Source of the DNA: Tannerellaceae bacterium
GTDB taxonomy: Bacteria > Bacteroidota > Bacteroidia > Bacteroidales > Tannerellaceae
NCBI GenBank assembly: GCA_021201295.1
Contig: JAJQFE010000016.1
Span: 60,399 to 124,398, forward strand
DNA: 64,000 bases
Direction of reading: 5' to 3'
This document shows, piece after piece, positions 47,675 to 57,695 of the stretch (position 1 is its first letter; the number at the start of each line of letters is the position of its first letter). The notes under the pieces are model-generated. The model was not told the origin of the DNA, made no database searches, and saw nothing but the letters and a program-made list of their open reading frames with translations. Position numbers and translations under genes: made by a program.

Positions 47675-49228
47675 ATGAAATACAAACAATTATTTATCAG
47701 TCTTATTTGTTGCTTAGGGTTGGTCTCCTGTAACGACTTTCTGGATCATATGCCTACCGGTAACCTGACTTCTGAGTCGGGGTTGAGTAGTGCGGAATCA
47801 GCAGAAGCATTGGCCAATAGTGCCTATATCCGGTCGGCCGTCTTTAACCGGATGGTTTCCGGCTGGGGAAGTAATTCAGTCCTGTTGCTGGAATATATGA
47901 CGGACAAAGCAACTTCTGAAAACTCCCAGTCCAACTATAAGGATTTTGAAGGATTAACCGTGAGTGCCCGGACCTCTTATCTGGAAGATTGGTGGGTAGG
48001 CTGTTATGCCGGGATTGCAGATTGTAACCTGGCATTGAATAAATTGGAAGAATTTACCGGTCTGGATAAAGAAGTGTTGGAAAAGTACCGTGGCGAGATC
48101 CGTTTCTGGCGTGCGATGTACTATTTTTATCTGGTACGTATTTTTGGGGATGTGACTGAGATCCTGCATGTGCAATCGGAGTTAGGGGAGTTGCAAGTGA
48201 CCCGTGACCCGGTGAAAGAGATCTATGATGAGATCATCATTCCGGATCTCCTCTCTGCGGAACAGGCTCCGCTGCCTGTAAAAGAAGAGACGGGGCGGGT
48301 GTCCCTGAATGCGGTCCGTACCCTGTTGGCGGATGTCTATCTGACCTATGCCGGCTATCCGGTGCAGGGAGGTTCGCAATATTATGCTGAATCTGCCAAA
48401 CGTACGCTGGCTGTGATCGAGTCCCAATCCTACACCTTGTTTCCTTCGTATGAATCTCTTTGGGATCCGGCGAATAACAACCGGGGAGAGTTTATTTTCC
48501 AGATCCAATATGGTGTAAATATGGATAAGGTGGTAGGGCCCAATCAGAAAATTGTAGGTAGCAATGAAGCGGTCTGCGTCATGTTGCCGACCCGTTCCGG
48601 TATGTCTGCTTTTAACCTCGAATATGGTAGCTTAGTTCCCCGGAAAGAGTTTGTGGAGAGTTTTACTCCCGGAGATAAACGGGTGGAAGAGAAGCAGTTT
48701 TTCTTTACCACTTACAAAGGACATCCGAATAAGTTTGCCACCGGAGCACCGGAACTGGAGTTTATGGATTTCGGAGGGTATTATATCCATAAGTTTTTTG
48801 ATAAACAGGCAATTGATGTGGTCGGACAATCGGATCTGAACTGGACGATCTACCGGTATGCCGATGTGTTATTGCTCTATGCGGAAGCCCAGGTCAACGC
48901 AGACGAGGCGGCAAATAGCAGAGCATTGGATGCCTTGAACCAGATCCGTACCCGTGCCGGGCTGGAGCCTTTCACGGTAACGGATAAAAGCCGCTTTGAG
49001 AAAGCGGTCTGGGACCAGCGTTATTTTGAACTCTGTTACGAGAACAAAATGTGGTTTGATATCCTGCGTACACGCCTGATCCGTCAGGATGCGACCGGGG
49101 AATATGTGCCTTTTGTCGGATATCAGTCCTACAACGGAAAGACTTACGGGGAAACCCAGCTCTTATTCCCGATCCTGCTCCGTGAAATGCAGGCCAATTT
49201 CAACATGCAACAAAATCCGGGGTATTGA
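47675..49228 (+). CDS. SusD-like outer-membrane glycan-binding lipoprotein of PUL1
   Basis: The 517-residue protein has a lipoprotein signal with Cys in CCLGLVSCNDFLDHMPTGN and the alpha-helical SusD/RagB fold: EALANSAYIRSA, FWRAMYYFYLVRIFGDV, and the C-terminal RYADVLLLYAEAQVNADEAA and ALDALNQIRTRAGLEPF. It binds glycan at the surface and forms the lid on SusC. The start at 47675 places the signal peptide correctly; the gene follows susC by 14 nt. It is intact while its SusC partner is broken. Confidence 0.95.
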   Translation: MKYKQLFISLICCLGLVSCNDFLDHMPTGNLTSESGLSSAESAEALANSAYIRSAVFNRMVSGWGSNSVLLLEYMTDKATSENSQSNYKDFEGLTVSARTSYLEDWWVGCYAGIADCNLALNKLEEFTGLDKEVLEKYRGEIRFWRAMYYFYLVRIFGDVTEILHVQSELGELQVTRDPVKEIYDEIIIPDLLSAEQAPLPVKEETGRVSLNAVRTLLADVYLTYAGYPVQGGSQYYAESAKRTLAVIESQSYTLFPSYESLWDPANNNRGEFIFQIQYGVNMDKVVGPNQKIVGSNEAVCVMLPTRSGMSAFNLEYGSLVPRKEFVESFTPGDKRVEEKQFFFTTYKGHPNKFATGAPELEFMDFGGYYIHKFFDKQAIDVVGQSDLNWTIYRYADVLLLYAEAQVNADEAANSRALDALNQIRTRAGLEPFTVTDKSRFEKAVWDQRYFELCYENKMWFDILRTRLIRQDATGEYVPFVGYQSYNGKTYGETQLLFPILLREMQANFNMQQNPGY

Positions 49229-49649
49229 TATGTTAGGAACGCAGAGCACGCAAACAGGCGCAGAGAAACGCAGATTTTTATATTTTAATTTCTATGTCAA
49301 CTTGGTTGCCTTGTTGAAGGGGATCTCCGGATCCCCGCCTGTTGGGTATCAGGATCTTTGATCTGCTTTAAATGCATATAGTTGTATTTAAAGGGATGTA
49401 TGGATTACGGATCCGGAGATCCTAATACCTGGTTAGTCGGGGATAACATATCCCCTCCGACCAAGAAACTGCCGGTTCTGATGCGGTCCCCGCCTTCGCG
49501 GGGAACAGGGCTTTATAGGGGGGGGATCTGCCGGACCGCAAACCCTTTTTAACAAAACTTTTTTGCTTTTGCCTGTGTGTTCTTTTTCTCTTACTCGTTT
49601 TACTAATATAATATATTTGTATGATAAAATAAAAAACAACCTGATGATC
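49229..49649. other. Repeat-rich intergenic region before the sulfatase
   Basis: 421 nt without a gene. It contains a run of degenerate ACGCAGAG/ACGCAAAC/GCGCAGAG units (about 49239-49276), a dispersed inverted repeat at 49431-49464, a GC-rich hairpin (CCCCGCCTTCGCGGGG, 49489-49504) and an untranslated G8 tract (49518-49525). The break within PUL1 suggests the sulfatases are transcribed separately or joined by insertion. Confidence 0.6.
49431..49464. repeat. Dispersed inverted-repeat element, copy 2
   Basis: TAGTCGGGGATA and TATCCCCTCCGA pair around ACA with one bulge. Its first 22 bp match 21 of 22 to 37705-37726, so this is a repeat family, possibly a small mobile or structured element. 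Confidence 0.65.
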
Positions 49650-51230
49650 ATGAAAAATATAAATCAAAAGATAGTCCGGTGGATGCCAGTGGCTGGCGTA
49701 GCCGCCTGTCTAGTACCTACTGTAGGAGAGGCACAGGAGAAACCGAATGTGGTAATCATACTGGCAGATGATATGGGATATGGGGATGTCTCTTCTTTCA
49801 ATCCGCTGGCTCGTACACAGACTCCCCATATTGATAGGCTGGCTTCCCAGGGACTAAACTTCCGGGATGCCCATGCAGGAGGAGCGGTGAGTATTCCTTC
49901 CCGTTACGGTCTTTTGACCGGACGTTATTTTTTCCGGGCTCCGGCAAAAGATTCCTACTGGGGCTATCTGCCTCCGTTGATTGACAACGGACGGGAGACG
50001 ATCGGCTCGGTGATGCAAAAAGCGGGTTACACAACCGCTTGTGTCGGTAAGTGGCATCTGGGGGTGGAGTGGCAACGGAAAGATCCTTCCCAACCGCAAA
50101 TCCTTAACCGCCAGACTTTGGGCTATACGAACACCGATTTTAGTAAACCAGTCCTGAATGGTCCGAATGAAATGGGATTTGATTACTCGTTTATCCTTCC
50201 TGCTTCCCTCGATATGCCACCTTATGTTTTCCTGCGGAACGGGCAGGCGATTGACGCGGATATCGTCTTGACAGCTGATCTGTATCCTACTGCACTGGAT
50301 CGCACGGTCTATGCATGGGACCGGAAACATGCCCGGAATGAAGAGGATATTTACTGGGACCGGGGTGTCTGGTGGAGGAACGGGGAAATGTCCCGCTCTT
50401 TCAAAGTGGAAGATTGCCTGGATCATATCGTGGACGAAGGGATCTCTTTTATAGAAAACCATGTGGCCGGACAACCGGACAAACCGTTTATGCTCTATCT
50501 CCCCCTGACCGGACTGCATACGCCCTGGATGCCGAATGACGATTTTAAAGGTACATCTGCGATGGGGACCTATGGTAATTTTATCGGACAAATTGATGAT
50601 GTGGTGGCACGGGTGAACAGGGTGCTGTCCCGGTTAGGGATTGAGGAGAATACGATCGTGATCTTTGCCAGTGACAATGGTTCAGCCTGGGAGGAGGAGG
50701 ATACGCAGCTCTACGGACATGCCAGTAGCGGACCGTGGAGAGGACAAAAAGGGGATGCCTGGGAAGGTGGACACCGGGTCCCTTTTCTTGTGAAATGGCC
50801 GGCTAAGATCCAGGGTGGACAAACATATGACAATACGGTTAGCCTGATAGACCTATTGGCCACTTTTGCGGATATGAACCATATTTCCCTGAATGATCAG
50901 GATGCAGAGGATAGTTTTAGCCTGTATCCCGTCCTGACCGGACAACAGAAAGAGGCAGTCAGGAATCACCTGATCTATATCTCCTCGTCCGGGAATCTGG
51001 CAATCACTGCCGGGGAATGAAAATATATTGATTGCCTGGGATCGGGTGGATTTACCTATCCGTCTGTGATTAAGCCTGTCCTCGGAGGACCATCCGGACA
51101 GCTCTACCATTTGACAACGGATCCGGGTAAACAATCGAACCTCTACTTTCAGGAATCCGGACGGGTAAAGGATTTGTCCGGTTTATTGCGAAAAATTGTG
51201 CAACAAGGGCATAGTCGCCTGCAACTTTGA
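49650..51230 (+). pseudogene. Family S1 sulfatase of PUL1 with in-frame TGA
   Basis: After a signal peptide, the metal-binding PNVVIILADDMGYGD and the maturation motif AVSIPSRYGLLTGRY appear. The formylglycine precursor is Ser (S-x-P-S-R), so maturation needs a radical-SAM anSME enzyme. Further motifs are ACVGKWHLG, FASDNGS and GPWRGQKGDAWEGGHRVPF. A TGA at 51018-51020 stands where Trp is expected in a GEWKY context. The same frame then continues KYIDCLGSGGFTYPSVIK and LYHLTTDPGKQSNLY to a proper stop at 51230 (526 residues). The nonsense codon removes the last ~70 residues, including part of the C-terminal subdomain. Confidence 0.88.
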
Positions 51231-51235
51231 TTGAT

Positions 51236-52278
51236 ATGAAATATCCCTGTTTGTTTATTTCCTGTGGCCTGGTGGGTGGTGGCTTGGTGTCTCCTCTTCT
51301 TTTGCAGGCGCAGCAAACGGCTCCGAATATGGTGTTGATCCTGGTGGATGACCAGGGATGGGGGAATGAAAGGACGGAAAGGCTCTGCAGATGAAGGTGG
51401 GGTGCGCTTTCCTTTATTGGTTCGCTGGCCGGAAAAAGATCTCTCCGGGGCAGATTATTAACCAACTGAGTGGTGCTGTGGACCTGCTTCCTACGCTGAC
51501 GGACCTGGCAGGTCTCTCTCCTGATTATTTTTATCCCTTAGATGGGATCAGTCTGATGCCGGCGTTGTCGGGAGAGACGGGAGAGATAGACCGGACACTG
51601 GTTTCAACCTGGAATGACCGTGTCAGTGTCCGGCAGGGGAAGTGGCTTTTTAGTGCGGACCGGCAATTGTTTGATTTGTCAACGGATAGGGAACAGACTG
51701 TGGATGTGTCCGCTTTGCATCCTGGCTTAATACTACAGATGCAGGAAAAGGTGGATTGGTATAGAGAAGAGGTGCTGGGTAGTTTGCCGGAGAAAGATCT
51801 CCGTCCTTTTGTTGTCGGACATCCGGACGAACGTTTTTCCAAACTTCCGGTCCGTGACGGAACCCCTTCCGGAGAGATCCGTCGATCCAACCGTTATCCG
51901 AACTGCTCCTATTTTACCCATTGGAAGAGTCATATAGACCGGATCACTTGGCCTGTTGCTGTAGAAGAGGAAGGAGTTTTTGAAGCAATCATCTATTATA
52001 ACTGTGCAGCTACGGATGTGGGGGGGGCTTTAATCTCTCTGAAGGCAGGGAAGGAGGAACTGCTGTCCCGTCTGACCCAGCCTAATGACACGCCTATGAC
52101 CGGCGCGGAATTAGACCGTGTTCCCCGTACAGAATCCTATATGAAAGGTTTTGCACCTTTCTCCTTAGGTACGATCCGGCTGGACCGGCAGGTCCGGGAT
52201 ATTACTCTCCAGGCTGTTGATATTCCCGGTGAACGAGTGATGGATCTCTTCCTGTTAGTCCTGAAAAGAGTAAATTAA
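51236..52278 (+). pseudogene. Arylsulfatase remnant with large internal deletion
   Basis: The 5' end encodes a signal peptide and the sulfatase start [14 protein letters not shown], then at about 51360-51368 jumps into [20 protein letters not shown], which normally lies some 250-300 residues later. The catalytic formylglycine motif and most metal ligands are missing. The remaining 3' part keeps the C-terminal sulfatase subdomain (AVDLLPTLTDLAGL) and an added beta-rich domain (YFTHWKSHIDRITWPVAVEE) typical of Bacteroidetes arylsulfatases. The junction also changes frame. It is inactive as written. Real deletion and misassembly are both possible. Confidence 0.88.
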
Positions 52279-52428
52279 TTTCCCTCTAAAAGTCTTTTAT
52301 CCCGGAGGATTATTCCAGGTACTATAAAGATGTGGGTAGAGAGTAACGCAAGAGAAGAGAAATATTTCCCTGAAAGAATGAAATTAGAATAGAACTTCTA
52401 TATTTGTAGGAATGTTAACCCGTTTCCT

Positions 52429-53001
52429 ATGGATCAAGAACAAGACGCTCTAAGAAAACTTATGGCCGGTTCCTACAAAGACTTTACCCGGTTGTATGAG
52501 GAATATGCTCCGCGATTGTATGCCTTTGTTCTTACCCTTACCCACTCAGAGACAGTCGCGCAGGATATTGTTCAGGAGACTTTCCTGAAAGTATGGCTCA
52601 AGCGTGACCAGATTGATCCATCCTGTTCCTTCAAATCGTGGTTGTTCACAATCGCCCGGAACCATTTACTGAATGAATTCCGGAACCGGTTGAACCGGAC
52701 ACATTTCCTGCAGGAGATAGGAATGGAAGAAAAAGAGTTGTTAGCTGAAAATAATGTAGAACTAAATCTATCTATCCAGGAATTTAACCAGGCCCTTGAG
52801 AAGGCAAAAGAAAAATTGACCCCACGCCAGCGGGAACTGTTTGAGTGGAATAGGGAACAAGGTGTTCCGGTTGCTGAGATCGCCGCCAGGATTTCCATGT
52901 TAGAACAGTCCGTAAGAAATCAGTTATCTCAGGCTGTAGTCCGGCTGAGAGAGGAACTAAAATCTTTTTCAGTCTTGTTTTTGCTATTCTTTTTTCATTA
53001 A
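52429..53001 (+). CDS. ECF sigma-70 factor of PUL2
   Basis: This 190-residue sigma factor has an intact region 2 (RLYEEYAPRLYAFVLTLTHS, AQDIVQETFLKVWLKRDQI) and region 4 (LTPRQRELFEWNREQGVPVA, EIAARISMLEQSVRNQLSQA). It ends in an unusually hydrophobic tail, FSVLFLLFFFH, a common feature of Bacteroidetes PUL sigma factors. It precedes FecR2 and SusC2 and should be held by FecR2 until SusC2 senses glycan. It is the only regulatory gene of this PUL that is intact. Confidence 0.93.
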   Translation: MDQEQDALRKLMAGSYKDFTRLYEEYAPRLYAFVLTLTHSETVAQDIVQETFLKVWLKRDQIDPSCSFKSWLFTIARNHLLNEFRNRLNRTHFLQEIGMEEKELLAENNVELNLSIQEFNQALEKAKEKLTPRQRELFEWNREQGVPVAEIAARISMLEQSVRNQLSQAVVRLREELKSFSVLFLLFFFH

Positions 53002-53187
53002 TATTTCTTTTCTATCCTGCCGTTTGACCGGAAATGGCTACGCTGTGATAGGTAGATAAATACTAATCCTGCGGTATTTTACTCCACACGGGTCTGTTCT
53101 ATTTTTGCTTTCAGTTTATCAGCTATGTGTTTTAGAACATCTGTTTGGGGATGTTATAGATCTCTTGTTTCTGTGTATAACTGATAA

Positions 53188-54191
53188 ATGAAGAATCGAA
53201 TGATAGATAAACGAGTATATGATCTATTGTCCCGTTACCTCTCCGGAGTGATAACAGAAAAGGAACTGAATGAATTGAAACAGGAGGTAAAGCTGACCGG
53301 TGACCCGGAGCTGGGAGTTTATCTTTCCGGTTTATGGGAGGAATACGAGAAGCGGGACACGGCCCATGAAGAGGTGCTGGGGGAAATTCTGCAACATATT
53401 ACACAACAGTCCCGCCGGCATAGCCGCCGGCTCTTTATCCGTCGTTTAGGAAAGACCGCTGCAATTCTTTTACTACCCTTGTTAAGTGTTTTGACGGTCT
53501 ATTTCTTTTAATCCCCTTCCATGGATGGGTTAGCCGGAGAGCTGGTCTGGAGAGTGGAGGCAGAGAAAGGGCAACAGGCAACCGTACTTCTTGCGGATGG
53601 AACCAAAGTCCGGCTGAATGCGGAATCTTCTTTGTCTTACCGCCAGAACTATGGAATTAAAGACCGGGAAGTGGAATTGATGGGAGAGGGTTTTTTGAGG
53701 TGGCCAAAGAAGAAGAAAAACCTTTTATTGTGAGGACTTCCCTGTTGGATGTGGAGGTGCTGGGCACAGTCTTTAATGTATATGCCTATGAGTGTGAGGA
53801 TATTGTAGAGATGACCCTGCTTTCCGGCCGTATCAAAGTGATGACCCATACGGATCCGGTGCAGATAGTTTACCTGAAACCCAATGAAAAGATCCGGTAC
53901 AATAAAGGAACCGGCGATATGGAGGTAGTCTCTACGAATAACCGCTTTGAAACAGCCTGGCTAGTGGGAGGATTAGTGTTCCGCTCAGTAGAACTTCAAC
54001 AGGTGCTGCGGCAACTGGAACGTAAATACGGGGTAGCGATCCATTGGGAAGATCCGGATATATTACAGGATAAGTTTACCGGGGTGTTCTATAGTGACCG
54101 GGTCACAGATGTCCTGAAAATCCTCCGGAAACATTATGCTTTCAGTTATCAGATCCGGGGCGAAGAGGTCTTTATCACAACAACACCATAG
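53188..54191 (+). pseudogene. FecR-family anti-sigma factor of PUL2, nonsense codon and frameshift
   Basis: The anti-sigma N-terminus and membrane helix (TAAILLLPLLSVLTVYFF) end at a TAA (53509-53511). The same frame continues as SPSMDGLAGELVWRVEAEKG and the FecR domain (VLLADGTKVRLNAESSLSYR). A T6 run (53691-53696) then shifts the frame; T7 would give MGEGFFEVAKEEEKPFIV. The C-terminal domain (FETAWLVGGLVFRSVELQQV) is complete to 54191. Intact it would be about 335 residues. As written no full FecR is made, so PUL2 sigma would be uncontrolled. Confidence 0.85.
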
Positions 54192-54253
54192 CTATTCGAT
54201 TAGTAACCCTTAAATTAAAAAAGCAAATGAACATGTAAGATCCTGAAAAAAGA

Positions 54254-54284
54254 GAACCGGAAAATCTTGCCCATTTCCCAGTTC
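54254..54284 (+). promoter_or_regulatory. Conserved hairpin between FecR and SusC (PUL2)
   Basis: GAAC pairs with GTTC and GGAAAAT with ATTTCC around a short loop, at the same position relative to susC as the PUL1 hairpin. A second small hairpin (AGCGG / CCGCT, about 54304-54320) follows. Confidence 0.45.
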
Positions 54285-54353
54285 ACGAGCTATACGTCCA
54301 GTCCAGCGGCCGGAACCGCTAAACATCAAGTATTAACCTATTATTTTTTTATT

Positions 54354-57300
54354 ATGAATGATCCTGAAAAAAACAGTGTTTCCCACCGTGTAAAGGTAAC
54401 AAGAAAAAAGCAAAACTATGCTTCTCTCTGATGCTATTTGTTTTTCTTTTTCCCGGTTTACTTTATGCACAGACTGACGGCGTCACCCTTTCCGTCAGGA
54501 ATATCAGTTTAAAGCAATTTTTTGTCGCAGTGGAAGAACAAACTTCCTATACTTTCTCTTACCGGGATGCCTTCATAGAGGGTATAAATGATATCACCCT
54601 TGAAGTGAAAGACCAGCCGTTGAAGACGGTCCTGGAGGACGTTTTATCTTCCCATAGCCTGGAGTTTAAAGTTTCCAGGCAATCCATCGTGGTGACTCCG
54701 CAACAGACGAAACCGAAGCGGACGGTTACCGGAATAGTCACAGATTCATCCGGCGAACCGGTTATCGGCGCCAATGTCATCGAAAAGGGAACTACGAACG
54801 GAACCATTACGGATATAGACGGACAGTTCTCCCTGAGTCTTCCCGAAGGATCGACTCTTCAGTTTACTTATATCGGGTATCAGCAACGGGAAGTGAAAGT
54901 GGATAACCGCAGGGATTTCTCTGTCTGGTTGCAGGAGGATACCCAGAATATTGAAGAGGTGATTGTGGTTGGATATGGCATACAAAAGAAAGTCAGTACG
55001 ACCAGTGCCGTAGCACAGATCAAAAGTGATGAACTCACGGTACGTCCGACCTCCAATGCGCAACAGACCCTACAGGGCCTTACTCCCGGACTTACCATTA
55101 CGGATGGGGGAGGAGTTCCGGGACGTTCTTCTGCAACCGTGCGTGTACGTGGTATCACAACTATTATCAAAGAAGAAGACGGACGAATGATCGGAACGAA
55201 TAATCCGCTGATTTTAATTGACGGAGTAGAACAACGTTTTGACGATATCAATCCAAACGATATTGAGTCGATTTCTATTCTGAAAGATGCGGCTTCCGCT
55301 GCTATCTATGGATCACGAGCAGCAAATGGGGTGATCTTAGTCACTACCAAAAGAGCCAAAGCCGGTGAAATCCGGGTGAATTATAATGGAACCTTTTTTC
55401 TGCAGAAGACACAAAATACACTTACCCATATGGGGTTAGAAGATTATATGCGTTATCAGAATATGGCATATATCAATTCCGGGGCACAGGCACTCTTTTC
55501 AGAAGAGTATATCAAAGAATATGTGAATGCTACAGACCGGATTAAATATCCTCTTCCAAATGTCTATTTTGATGAAATGTTCCGGATCGCTCCGATGTTG
55601 GATAACAGTGTATCCGTCAGTGGAGGTTCAGATAATTTCAATGGGCTGTTGAGTCTGAGGCACAAGAATGAGGAGGGAATCCTCTCCCATCATGGGAATG
55701 AAGTGACCGGTATGAGGGTAAATACGGACTTTAAAAAGGGTGTGTTTGCTTTTAATGCGGATGCGGACTACCGGTATAATTTTTCTAAACAGTCTATCTT
55801 CTCTGAGGATGGGACTAGTGTGATCAACCATATTTATCATGGATCCCAGTGGGCTGTGCCACAATATCCGGATGGTTCGTATGGGATCAGTAAACAAGGC
55901 CACAGCCCGGTTCTATATAATGAACTGGGAGGAAGCTCCAGACTAAAGCGGAACTATTTCGTAGGTAGCCTGAAAATAGATGTGGACATTTGGACAGGCC
56001 TGAAGGCTACCGTTCAGTATTCTGCAAAGGTGACCAGTGAAGAAACGAAAAACTTTCTGAATGCCTATGAAGTCAAAGATTATTATGAACCGGAAAAGGT
56101 GCTGAAGAAGGTCGATAAAAACTCCATGACGGAAATTCGCCAGCAGATGAATGAACAGACCTTTACCGGACTGCTGAACTATACTAAAACCATCCAGGTC
56201 CATGAATTGAATTTATTGGCCGGCTACTCCCAGATCAAAAATACCACCCGGTATCTGAAAGGTTCAAAAGAGTATTTCTATAGTAATGACCTGACCTCTA
56301 TGGATATGGGGGGGGAGGAGAACCGGAAATCTCCGGCTATGACCATGAATGGGGATTGAGGAGTTATTTTAGCCGGGTGAATTACAACTATGACAATCGT
56401 TACCTGCTTGAAGTGAATGCCCGTTGGGATGGCTCTTCCCGTTTTACAGGTTCCAGGGTCTATGCTTTTTCCCCTCTGCTTCTGCTGCCTGGAGGATCTC
56501 GCAGGAAAAGTTCTGGAAAGAAAACGACTGGATAAATGATGTGAAAGTGCGTGCCTCCTGGGGAAAGACGGGGAATCAGGCGATCCCTTTGTACGAGTTT
56601 TATCCTGCCTATGTGATCAATAATTACACCTTCGGAAATGAGATCGCTACCGGATATCTCCAACAGAAAATGTCCAACAAGGATTTGACCTGGGAAACCA
56701 CTACGCAGACAGATATCGGTCTGGATCTGTATGCCTCGAAAAGCCGTCTGGGAATTACGTTGGACTATTATAACAAAGTGACCGACGGGATCCTTCTGGC
56801 TCTTCCCATACCAGGGGTGATTGGGTTGGAACCTCCTTTGCAGAATGCCGGCTCTGTTCTGAACAGAGGAGTAGAACTTATGCTTACCTGGCGGGATTCG
56901 TTCCGGGAAGTAAGTTACAGTGTAACCGGAAATCTGGCAGTCAATAAGAATAAAATTCAGGACCTTGCAGGTAGTGGCCCTTACAAAACAACCTCTTCTA
57001 CGGATCCCATGACTATCCGGGCAGAAGGCCTGCCGATTGACTCTCACTGGGGATATCTGACTGGAGGACTGTTCCAGACACAGGAAGAAGTGGATCATTA
57101 TCCCACGTTGTTTGAAAACACAAAACCGGGGGATGTGAAGTATCTGGACCTGAATGGAGACGGTAAGATCACTCCGGAGGATATGACCTATCTGGGGAAT
57201 ACCTTCCCTAAATATACTTTCGGATTAAATGGTACGGTTTCCTGGAAAGGTTTTGAACTCTATATGCAGTGGCAGGGAGCTGCGGATGTGGACGTAAGGC

Positions 57301-57683
57301 TGACAGGCGCATTAATCGAGATGGGTAACCAGGAAGGGTTTACTCATGAAATCTACGCCGGGAATGTATGGACACCGGAAAATCTGGATGCCCGGTTCCC
57401 CCGCCCGGTTAAATTCGATTTACGGAATGTGCATTCTTCTGACCGGGTGATCTTTGATGGATCCTATCTCCGGTTGAAAACCTTACAACTCGCTTATACG
57501 ATTCCACAGCATATTTTCCGCAGATTCTATGTGAACCGAGCTAGAGTTTCCCTGACAGGAACTAACCTGTTGACCTTCTCTGCCTTGAATGAATGGAATC
57601 TGGACCCGGAGATCCCTTCCGGCCGTGCCAGCTACTATCCACAGACTTCCGTCTATTCGTTAGGTATTAATCTTGAATTTTAA
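54354..57683 (+). pseudogene. SusC-like TonB-dependent receptor of PUL2, multiply frameshifted
   Basis: The natural start is probably the ATG at 54354 (MNDPEKNSVSHRVKVTRKKQ), joined by a shift near 54425 to the signal helix LMLFVFLFPGLLYAQTDGVT. An STN domain (LSVRNISLKQFFVAVEEQTS), a carboxypeptidase-like domain (VTGIVTDSSGEPVIGANVIE), the plug motif EVIVVGYGIQKKVSTTSAVA and the barrel follow. The frame fails at a G8 tract (56308-56315); G9 restores EISGYDHEWGLRSYFSRVNY. It fails again at T5 near 56465-56469; T6 restores SRVYAFFPSASAAWRIS. The C-terminus (YYPQTSVYSLGINLEF) is normal. The receptor would import glycan and signal through STN to FecR2. Confidence 0.88.
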
Positions 57684-57695
57684 AATATGCTTAAT

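Noticed and set aside
2173..51020. TGA reassigned to tryptophan
   Set aside because: TGG is the normal Trp codon throughout, TGA ends real genes (for example sulfatase 1 at 51228-51230), and TAG and TAA also interrupt genes, so a changed code is not needed.
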